This document shows, one piece after another, positions 5,063-11,199 of a stretch of 11,199 bases of DNA. The stretch covers positions 1 to 11,199 of the forward strand of contig CAYOPG010000073.1 in assembly GCA_964405775.1 (NCBI GenBank), written 5' to 3'. The position numbers and the translations under genes were made by a program. Below the pieces are notes generated by a model. That model ran no database searches. It saw nothing but the letters and a program-made list of their open reading frames with translations, and had not been told where the DNA came from. This DNA comes from JAAZFF01 sp964405775 (GTDB lineage: Bacteria > Verrucomicrobiota > Kiritimatiellia > RFP12 > UBA3636). How positions within the stretch are numbered: the first letter of the stretch is position 1; each line of letters opens with the position of its first letter.

Positions 5063-7330
5063 AAAACAAAGATGATGTACATAGTGATTGGTTTGACGGT
5101 TCTGATGGCGCGGCCGGTTGTAGCTGCCGTGCACACCGTCACATCCGCCGCCGACGATGGCGGCTCCGGAACTCTGCGCTACATAGTCGAGACGGCATCT
5201 GTTGCTGGCGACAGGGTTGTGTTCGCGCCGGGCGTGAACTCAATCACGCTTGGCGGAACTCAGATCACGATCGCAAAGGCCCTCTCCATCGAGGGAGCAG
5301 GAGCGGTCACGCTCAACGGCAACGCCCAGAGCCGCATATTCCGCATCAACAACTCTAGCGCAGTCGTTGCGCTTACCGGCCTTGCCTTCACCGACGGCGT
5401 CGCGTCGGGCGAGAACGGCGGCGCGATACTTGTCGATACCGCTCTTGACGTAGGCATCACCAACTGCGTGTTCACAGGATGTTCCGCGGCTAACGGTGGC
5501 GCTGTATACAACGTAAGGAAGATGACGCTTTCCAACTGCCGGATGACTGGCAACATCGCCATAGCCGAAGGGGGTGGCTTATACAGCAAGGAAGGGCACC
5601 TGGTGGCCATAGTGGGCGGTTTGTACGGTGGCAACACGGCAGGAGGCAAAGGCGGTGGAATTCGTATATATCACTGGGCCGCCTCATGGTTGGAGATGTC
5701 CGGGGGAACCGTAATCTCAAATAACACATCCTCGGCGGGAGGCGGCTTGTACCTTGAGAACGCCAAGGGTTTCATTCAAGACGCAACATTTGCCGACAAC
5801 GTGACCACTGATGGCGGAGGCGGTCTGCAGGGTGTTGCCGCGAAGGATCTCTTCTTCGTGCTGGAAGGCTGTACATTCCTGCGCAACCAGTGCAGGTACG
5901 GAGGAGGCGGAGCGTCAATTGCGGGCAACAACACCGGCAGATGGATCATATTGAACACATTGTTCCGTGGGAATATGACAACGAGCGCGGAGAACTGGCA
6001 GAGTGGCGCCGGAGTTTCCATCGGAAAAACTGTCGCAGCCTTTACAAACTGCGTGTTCGAGGTCAACGGAAACACCTCCGGCAACGGTTACGGTAGTGCG
6101 GTGTTCGCAAGGAAGGCCCTAGCCGCCGACAGTGCCAAGACGCTGTTCAAAGGTTGCAGTTTTGCGGGAAACTATGCGAATGGATCCGGTGGTGTGGGCG
6201 GGGCGTTGTGGTTCAATGACGATGCGTTTCTGGAAAACTGCACGTTGGTTACCAACTTCTCAGCTCGATTTGGAGGTGCGATATATACTATAGCTGGCAC
6301 CCAGATTTACAAGGACAGCAAGTTCCTGAACAACTCGGCTGTCATTGCTGGTGGGGCAATACACTTCTTTGAATATGCACAGCCCAACGTGATCGGATGC
6401 GACTTCAGCGGAAACTACACAACCGGGACTTACGCTTCCGCCTACATTTCCGAAGGATACGGTGGCGCAATAAGCTTGTGTTCCTCAAGCAACTCAGTTG
6501 TAAGCAATTGTGTTTTCAAGTCCAATGTGAGTTCCAGGTTTGGCGGAGGAGCCATCGGAACCTACACCATGGCACCTCCGCCCAGTTTGTACTGCTACTC
6601 AAGCCAGTTCGAGGGTAACATAGGCTTCGATGGCGGCGCGATAAAGTTGCGTTATCCAGGGCAGATATACGACTGCACTTTCATAACGAACAGCTCAACT
6701 GGAACCACCGGTGGTGGTGCGGTGATAGTGTGGGCGTGCAACGACAACCTAGCCAGTTTGTTTGCAAACTCCACTTTCGTTGGTAATACGGCTGTAAATG
6801 CCGGTGGCGCCATTGCGGGGTGGGAACAATCACCATCGCAGCCGGCACTACAGGTGCACAACTCAACATTTGTGGGGAATTTCGGCAAAGGGGCTATTGC
6901 TCTACAGCGCAATAACGCCCTTACTTCGCTAAACTCAATCTCCAGCTCCATTCTTTGGGCAAACATGGAAGGGACAGTTCCCAACGACCTTCATGGAGGA
7001 TTTTCAAATGTTGTGTATTGTATCGTTGGCGAGCCTGCAAGCGGGTACACGGTGGGCGAGTCCTCCGAAGGGACTGTCAACGGCATCGATCCGAAGCTTG
7101 AGCCGCTGGCGTACAACGGAGGTCCGACACTCTACGGCGACTCGCAGTTGCTGACGATGGCGCTGCGCAGGAGGAGCCCAGCCATTGACATGGGCTCGAA
7201 TCCTCTCTCGCTCGCCTTTGACCAGCGCGGCGAAGGCTTCACACGCGAGTACGAGACGGGTATGCCCGACATCGGCGCGTTCGAATACATCCCGCCGCCG
7301 CCGATGCAGACGGTAATCGTCGTAAGATAG
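5060..7330 (+). CDS. Secreted right-handed parallel beta-helix protein with choice-of-anchor Q-type C-terminus
   Basis: The protein has 756 residues. Residues 1-23 are a signal peptide (YIVIGLTVLMARPVVAA). Next comes VHTVTSAADDGGSGTLRYIV, the opening typical of secreted beta-helix proteins of this class. Residues about 95-640 form the helix: about 18 GGA[I/L/V]- or GGG[L/I]-type turns alternate with about 16 FxxN-type turns (FADN, FLRN, FAGN, FLNN, FSGN, FKSN, FVGN). A cysteine recurs just before the F in many coils (C136, C160, C271, C331, C366, C394, C447, C484, C539). The C-terminus carries SPAIDMG (706-712), DQRGEG (721-726) and DIGAFEY (737-743), the hallmarks of the choice-of-anchor Q domain. 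No sortase motif, PEP-CTERM or autotransporter barrel is visible. The likely role is surface or secreted carbohydrate binding or cleavage, or adhesion; catalysis is not shown. It lies 50 bases after the glycosidase and may be co-transcribed with it. Confidence 0.85.
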   Translation: MKTKMMYIVIGLTVLMARPVVAAVHTVTSAADDGGSGTLRYIVETASVAGDRVVFAPGVNSITLGGTQITIAKALSIEGAGAVTLNGNAQSRIFRINNSSAVVALTGLAFTDGVASGENGGAILVDTALDVGITNCVFTGCSAANGGAVYNVRKMTLSNCRMTGNIAIAEGGGLYSKEGHLVAIVGGLYGGNTAGGKGGGIRIYHWAASWLEMSGGTVISNNTSSAGGGLYLENAKGFIQDATFADNVTTDGGGGLQGVAAKDLFFVLEGCTFLRNQCRYGGGGASIAGNNTGRWIILNTLFRGNMTTSAENWQSGAGVSIGKTVAAFTNCVFEVNGNTSGNGYGSAVFARKALAADSAKTLFKGCSFAGNYANGSGGVGGALWFNDDAFLENCTLVTNFSARFGGAIYTIAGTQIYKDSKFLNNSAVIAGGAIHFFEYAQPNVIGCDFSGNYTTGTYASAYISEGYGGAISLCSSSNSVVSNCVFKSNVSSRFGGGAIGTYTMAPPPSLYCYSSQFEGNIGFDGGAIKLRYPGQIYDCTFITNSSTGTTGGGAVIVWACNDNLASLFANSTFVGNTAVNAGGAIAGWEQSPSQPALQVHNSTFVGNFGKGAIALQRNNALTSLNSISSSILWANMEGTVPNDLHGGFSNVVYCIVGEPASGYTVGESSEGTVNGIDPKLEPLAYNGGPTLYGDSQLLTMALRRRSPAIDMGSNPLSLAFDQRGEGFTREYETGMPDIGAFEYIPPPPMQTVIVVR

Positions 7331-7378
7331 TAGGCCACGCGCACGGGTAAATGCGTAAGAGGGAGCTGACGCGGATAA

Positions 7379-8209
7379 ATGAAGATAATGATAATGACGG
7401 ACATGGAGGGCGTTGCCGGGATACTCAACTCCGACGACTGGGTGCGGCCCTGCGGTCAGTTCTACACCAAGGGGATGCGTCTGCTGACTGAAGAGGTGAA
7501 TGCTGCAATACGCGGGTTCGCATCAGCAGGCGCGGAGGAGATTGTCGTGGTGGACGGGCATGGCGCAGGCGGCATAGACCCAGAGGCTCTGGACGAGAGG
7601 GCGCTGCTGTCGCGCGGAAGAAATGAGGAAATCTGGCCGTGGGGGCTGGACGGCACATTCGATGCTCTGGCGTTCGTAGGGCAGCATGCCAAAGCGGGCA
7701 CTCCGTTCTCGCATCTCACGCACACACAGAGCTTCCAGTACATTGATCTCACAGTCAACGGCGTTTCCATCGGGGAATACGGTCAGTTGGCGCTATGTGC
7801 AATGGAGCTGGGCGTGCCGACAATACTTGCGTGCGGGGAGCAGGCGCTATGCGACGAGGCAGAGGCACTGACGCCGGGCGTAGTCACGGTGTCAGGAAAG
7901 CGCGGCCTCCTGCCAGACGGGCTTTCGGCGCTAGATTACGAGGCGTACCGCAGAGCCAAGCTGTCGGCAATCCACAAATCTCCAGTGCTCGTCCGCTCCC
8001 TTATCTGCGCAGCGGCGGAAGATGCCCTGCGGAGGCTTGCGCGGAATCCACATTCATTCCGTTACCCTGCGCTCAAGCCGCCGTTCACGCGCAGGATTCA
8101 GTTTCGCCGGGATGGGAAAGCCGCCCCTTACGTAACGGTTGACGAGCATCCGAACAGCTTCATAGCGATGATGAACCTCCCCATTCAGCCTGGCCCGTCT
8201 GCAGATTGA
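7379..8209 (+). CDS. M55-family D-aminopeptidase (DppA type)
   Basis: This 276-residue protein is a zinc aminopeptidase releasing N-terminal D-amino acids such as D-Ala from short peptides; the B. subtilis homologue DppA has 274. The family's ligands are in place: TDMEG at 7-11 (D8, E10), VVDGHG with H61, GQHAKAGTP with H103, and GEYG with E133. H115, in HTQS, is the likely counterpart of the catalytic His115 of DppA, although the loop is one residue longer or shifted. The C-terminus (about 215-276) matches less clearly. ATG 7379 is chosen because the strand leading to TDMEG starts at residue 2; GGGAG (7361-7365) is 13 bases upstream, rather far. There is no signal peptide, so it is cytoplasmic and may serve in recycling peptidoglycan or diet-derived D-peptides. 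It starts 48 bases after the beta-helix gene and converges with the minus-strand [2Fe-2S] gene. Confidence 0.9.
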   Translation: MKIMIMTDMEGVAGILNSDDWVRPCGQFYTKGMRLLTEEVNAAIRGFASAGAEEIVVVDGHGAGGIDPEALDERALLSRGRNEEIWPWGLDGTFDALAFVGQHAKAGTPFSHLTHTQSFQYIDLTVNGVSIGEYGQLALCAMELGVPTILACGEQALCDEAEALTPGVVTVSGKRGLLPDGLSALDYEAYRRAKLSAIHKSPVLVRSLICAAAEDALRRLARNPHSFRYPALKPPFTRRIQFRRDGKAAPYVTVDEHPNSFIAMMNLPIQPGPSAD

Positions 8210-8223
8210 GCATTCCCGCGCCG

Positions 8224-8544
8224 TTACCGGCCGAGGTCGATTATGTTTTGGATGAGGCCCTTGCACTTGCCGCAGTCGGTTCCGGCTCCTGTGGCCTCGC
8301 CGACTTTCTCAACTGTGTCAGCACCGGCCTTTATGGCGTCGATGACCGCCTTGAGGGAAGCTCCCGCGCAGCCACAGACGGATGTCAGGATCCCTTCAAG
8401 ATTCTCCCTGCATCCGGCGCATTCGCCGCAGATGCCTGTGAGCGCCTTCACCTCTTCTTCGGTGCGCGCGCCTTTCATCATGGCTTTCCTGATGTCGAGG
8501 TAGTAGACGTTGTTCGTTGTGCAGATGACGTTGTTGTGGCCCAT
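8224..8544 (-). CDS. Tandem BFD-like [2Fe-2S]-binding protein
   Basis: A 106-residue protein with two copies of the bacterioferritin-associated-ferredoxin (BFD) fold. Copy 2 (56-104) has the standard ligands C57-x-C59 and C91-x-x-C94 (TGAGTDCGKCK) and should hold a [2Fe-2S] cluster. Copy 1 (7-54) aligns with it (ICTTN; TGICGECAGCR), but the second Cys of the CxC pair is Thr10, while an extra Cys39 sits before C42-x-x-C45; whether it binds a cluster is open. Single BFD domains pass electrons to bacterioferritin or occur in nitrite reductases and other redox enzymes; a free tandem form is less usual. On the minus strand GGAG (complement of 8550-8553) is 5 bases before the ATG at 8544. A perfect TATAAT lies at 8590-8585. 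No membrane segment or signal peptide. The partner is unknown; no ferritin or oxidoreductase gene is nearby. Confidence 0.85.
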   Translation of the reverse strand: MGHNNVICTTNNVYYLDIRKAMMKGARTEEEVKALTGICGECAGCRENLEGILTSVCGCAGASLKAVIDAIKAGADTVEKVGEATGAGTDCGKCKGLIQNIIDLGR

Positions 8545-8785
8545 GTGTGCTCCGTAGTGTAGTGGTTGTATTTGCTATGCACGCATTATATGCGATGATC
8601 GGTCGGTTTCCCAGCCGTTTTTGCGTTTTTCCGCTTTCCCCATTGGGTTTGACTTGCTGGAGGATTTTTAGGGTAGACTTACCGTCCTGCATTGCATTCG
8701 GTTGCGCCGCTCCACCGCATGGTGCGTCATGGAGTCGGGCGCGTGCAGGGCGGTGTGACGGGCATAAAACACAAGGGAGTTCGAC
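8545..8785. other. Divergent intergenic region between the BFD and GH78 genes
   Basis: These 241 bases separate two divergent genes. The left part carries the promoter of the minus-strand gene. On the plus strand, TTGACT (8649-8654) and TAGACT (8674-8679) could be a promoter for the rhamnosidase, but the 19-bp spacing is poor. I see no copy of the 66-83 palindrome and no riboswitch or RNA gene that I can support. Confidence 0.4.
8585..8613 (-). promoter_or_regulatory. Promoter of the tandem BFD gene
   Basis: On the minus strand a perfect TATAAT lies at 8590-8585. Seventeen bases upstream is TGGGAA (8613-8608), only 3 of 6 for a -35 box. Transcription would start near 8578, leaving a leader of about 34 bases. 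The -10 box sits inside CGCAT-TAT-ATGCG (8582-8594), a 5-bp inverted repeat that may be an operator or simply chance. Confidence 0.45.
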
Positions 8786-10966
8786 ATGAAGTTTTTTGAG
8801 GGTGGCGAATCGCGCTGGATAAGCATGGACAAGAGCCTGGCGGCTCCGTATTTCTTCACAACGTTCAAGTGCGCCGGCTCTAAGGGTGTGAAGGCGGCGA
8901 TCTGCGGTCTGGGGTATTACGAGCTGTACGTCAACGGCAGCAAGGTCGGTACGCGCGAGCTGGCGCCGACGGTCACCGTGTATGACCGCAGGGTGCGCTA
9001 CACAGTGCTGGATATTTCGAAGCACCTGGTGGAGGGCGAGAACGCTGTTGGTGTGGTGCTCGGCGCGGGGTGGTACTACCACGTTGCCAAGGATGTCTGG
9101 AACTTCGAGAATGCGTCGTGGCGCCACTGGCCGAAGATGATCATGGAGGTGCGGGATGCGGATGGCGTGCTGCTGCTTGCGAGCGACCGCTCGTGGTTCG
9201 GGTCGGTCGACGGGCCCATCACATTCATGCAGTTCCGCAATGGGGAGAACTACGATGCGCGCAAGGAGTTCGACGGCTGGGCGACGGTCGGCTTCAAGCC
9301 AGATGCGCGCTGGCGCAATGTCGGCCTCTACGCATCCCCTGGCGGGATGATGGAGGAAGAGAAGGCAGCGCCGTGCCGCGTCGTAAAGACGTTTCGCGTG
9401 GCGTCAAAGCCTACGCCATTTGGAGTGTACGATATCGGTACAAACATCTCGGGTCGTTGCCGCATAACGGTGACATCCAATACGCCCGGGGTGAAGATCG
9501 AGCTCGATTATTCGGAGCGCATAACGGACGACGGGCAGCTCTCAAAGTACCAGCAGGATTTTCTGGTGAAGGACCCGATCTTCCAGCACGAGGAATACAC
9601 CGTGCGCGGCGACGGGTCCGACGAGGCATGGGAATCGCGCTTCACGTACCACGGCTTCCAGTACGTCCGCGTGCGCATACACGGCGAGGCGACGCTAAAG
9701 AAGCTCGAGGTGCGCCAGATCAACACGGATTTCGACACGGTTGGGTCGTTCGAGTCTTCGTCGCCTATGCTCAACAGGCTGCAGGAGCTGACGAGAGTTT
9801 CGTACCTCGCCAACTTCGTGGGCATCCCGACCGACTGCCCGCACCGCGAGAAAAACGGCTGGACCGGCGATGCGCAGCTCGCATGCGAGACGGGGCTATA
9901 CAACTTCAACCCCGGCGGGAATTATGTTGAGTGGATTGACTCGCTGCGCGACTGCCAGCGCCCCAACGGCGCACTTCCAGGCATCGCCCCGGCGGCGGGC
10001 TGGGGATACAACTGGGGCAACGGCCCGAACTGGGACGGTGCGCTGTTCGTCGTGCCGTACAACGTGTATCTTTATACGGGTGACGACACCGCGCTGCGCC
10101 GCAACTATGATGCGATGAAGCTCTATCTGGAGTTCTGCAGAACCATGTGCGACCCCGGGGACGACATCATCATGTACGGTCTCGGCGACTGGTGCCCGCC
10201 CGTCGGCATGAAGATGGTGGACACGTATTTCTCCACGACCTCCACATACTGTGCGCTCGTGGCGCTCTTTGCGCGCATCGCCGCAATACTTGGGCATGAT
10301 GATGACGCGAAGAGGTACGAGGATGTCGCCCAGAGGATCAAGGACAGCTTCAACCGCACATACTACAGCGGCGGGGGCGTTTATGCTGATGGCGGGCTGA
10401 CGGCGCTCGGCACGCCGCTCTACTACGGCATCTGCCCTGACGGCGAGGAGAAGGCGGTGGTGAAGAAGCTCGTCGCGGCTTCCGAAAAATGCGGTTTCAA
10501 GGCGCAGTTCGGCATTCTTGGCGCAAAGCACGTCCCGCGCGCCCTTGCGGAGCACGGACATGCCGACCTCGCGCTGAAGTTCTTCACGCAAGAGGAGTAT
10601 CCCGGCTGGGCGCATTGCGTCAGGCGTAACGCCACGTCGCTATGGGAGACATGGGAGGGGGCGGACTCCCGCAACCACATAATGTTCGGCGACGTCAGCG
10701 CGTGGCTGTTCCGCTACGCGGCCGGATTCACGCACCAGCCGGAGAATCCGGGGTGGAGGCGCATCGGTATACGCCCGGAAAATTTAGCAGCGCTCGACAG
10801 CGTAAATGCCACGTACAGGGGATATGTCTCGAAATGGACGCGCACAAAGGGCGCGTTCACGCTCGACGTGACCGTGCCGAGAGGATGCGTGGCCGACGTG
10901 CTGATGCCGGACGGCACGGCGAAGGCGTGCGAGGCGGGCAGGCACACGCTACGCGTGCGTGTGTGA
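8786..10966 (+). CDS. GH78 alpha-L-rhamnosidase
   Basis: The enzyme hydrolyses terminal alpha-L-rhamnosides (pectin rhamnogalacturonan fragments, plant glycosides or bacterial glycans) by inversion. It has 726 residues, shorter than the 850-950 common in the family, because extra N-terminal beta-domains are absent. Residues 20-200 form the N-terminal sandwich (GLGYYELYVNGSKVG, GENAVGVVLGAGWY); 205-315 a second beta domain (VYDIGTNISGRCRITV); about 320-650 the (alpha/alpha)6 catalytic barrel; 655-726 the C-terminal sandwich. The catalytic stretch is TDCPHREKNGWTGDAQ with D350, E355 and D362, and NATSLWETWE with E621; these match the acidic residues known in characterised GH78 enzymes. GGGAG at 8775-8779, 6 bases before ATG 8786, fixes the start. 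No signal peptide, so a cytoplasmic enzyme needing imported substrate. Its G+C looks higher than that of the LacI and glycosidase genes. Confidence 0.93.
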   Translation: MKFFEGGESRWISMDKSLAAPYFFTTFKCAGSKGVKAAICGLGYYELYVNGSKVGTRELAPTVTVYDRRVRYTVLDISKHLVEGENAVGVVLGAGWYYHVAKDVWNFENASWRHWPKMIMEVRDADGVLLLASDRSWFGSVDGPITFMQFRNGENYDARKEFDGWATVGFKPDARWRNVGLYASPGGMMEEEKAAPCRVVKTFRVASKPTPFGVYDIGTNISGRCRITVTSNTPGVKIELDYSERITDDGQLSKYQQDFLVKDPIFQHEEYTVRGDGSDEAWESRFTYHGFQYVRVRIHGEATLKKLEVRQINTDFDTVGSFESSSPMLNRLQELTRVSYLANFVGIPTDCPHREKNGWTGDAQLACETGLYNFNPGGNYVEWIDSLRDCQRPNGALPGIAPAAGWGYNWGNGPNWDGALFVVPYNVYLYTGDDTALRRNYDAMKLYLEFCRTMCDPGDDIIMYGLGDWCPPVGMKMVDTYFSTTSTYCALVALFARIAAILGHDDDAKRYEDVAQRIKDSFNRTYYSGGGVYADGGLTALGTPLYYGICPDGEEKAVVKKLVAASEKCGFKAQFGILGAKHVPRALAEHGHADLALKFFTQEEYPGWAHCVRRNATSLWETWEGADSRNHIMFGDVSAWLFRYAAGFTHQPENPGWRRIGIRPENLAALDSVNATYRGYVSKWTRTKGAFTLDVTVPRGCVADVLMPDGTAKACEAGRHTLRVRV

Positions 10967-11119
10967 GCCATAACAATCTGAATATCAAACAACGCTGGAG
11001 ATGCGCAAGGCAAAGAGGAAATGAAAGGCATGCCGAGACCAGACATGGACGGCCACGGCGTTCCTGCACCTGGAGCACCTTCCGGAAATCGGCCCGCCCG
11101 GCACACACAGCACGCGGAT

Positions 11120-11199
11120 CTAGTCTGCGTCCTCGACTATGAAGACCTTGTCGTTCTGCCGCACGGCGGAGGGGCAGAGCAGCGTCACCCAGTTGCCGC
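11120..11199 (-). CDS. 3' end of a minus-strand gene, cut by the window edge
   Basis: Read on the minus strand from 11197, 25 codons stay open (GNWVTLLCPS, then AVRQNDKVFIVEDAD) and end at TAG (11122-11120). The alternation of hydrophobic and polar residues looks like real protein, unlike the Pro/His/Arg-rich plus-strand reading of the same bases. The fragment is too short to identify. It would converge with the rhamnosidase gene; between them (10967-11119) I find no convincing terminator hairpin. Confidence 0.5.
   Translation of the reverse strand, partial: GNWVTLLCPSAVRQNDKVFIVEDAD

Noticed and set aside
8206..8562. 118-residue plus-strand open frame opposite the BFD gene
   Set aside because: It is the antisense shadow of a gene with clear BFD cysteine motifs, a GGAG site and a TATAAT box; its own translation matches nothing I recognise.
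9070..9930. 286-residue plus-strand open frame within the rhamnosidase gene
   Set aside because: Off-frame reading of the GH78 gene, whose domains and catalytic motifs are in the other frame.
11021..11199. Plus-strand open frame from ATG 11021 (MKGMPRPDMDGHG) to the window edge
   Set aside because: Rich in Pro, His, Gly and Arg with no recognisable pattern; GAGG is only two bases from the ATG. The minus-strand reading of 11120-11199 looks more protein-like.

Overview
The window looks like a chromosomal carbohydrate-use region of a PVC-type bacterium (Kiritimatiellota, Lentisphaerota or Verrucomicrobiota, probably from an animal gut). The basis is the combination of a LacI regulator directly upstream of one large secreted multi-domain glycosidase, a secreted beta-helix protein ending in a choice-of-anchor Q-type domain, a GH78 alpha-L-rhamnosidase, an M55 peptidase, and the absence of any SusC/SusD pair. 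The taxon is inference; there is no rRNA or marker gene here.

Layout. 1-138: a possible weak terminator, two A/T tracts one helical turn apart, and a TTGACA promoter whose -35 box lies inside a CG-centred palindrome, a good candidate operator for the regulator that follows. 139-1155: LacI-family regulator. 1218-5009: what reads as a single 1,263-residue secreted clan GH-A glycosidase (signal peptide, beta-sandwich domains, TIM barrel, CBM-like and CBM9-like domains). It is broken into three reading frames by a +1 shift near 2405 and a compensating -1 shift near 3678. In addition, the best ribosome-binding site points to an ATG (1200) followed by an in-frame TGA four codons later. 5060-7330: secreted right-handed beta-helix protein with about 16-18 GGA[I/L/V] / FxxN coils. 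7379-8209: M55 D-aminopeptidase (DppA type). 8224-8544 (minus): a 106-residue protein made of two tandem BFD-like [2Fe-2S] domains. 8786-10966: GH78 alpha-L-rhamnosidase without signal peptide. The last 80 bases hold the 3' end of a minus-strand gene.

How the parts fit. The regulator plus glycosidase, possibly extended to the beta-helix gene, look like a sugar-responsive unit that works outside the cytoplasm on a polysaccharide or glycoprotein. The rhamnosidase has its own upstream region and would act inside the cell on imported rhamnosides. No transporter or rhamnose-catabolic gene is in the window. The M55 peptidase and the tandem BFD protein face each other with 14 bases between them and have no evident link to the sugar genes. 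The first 2.4 kb looks lower in G+C than the last 3 kb. I see no tRNA, rRNA, CRISPR array, insertion sequence or phage gene.
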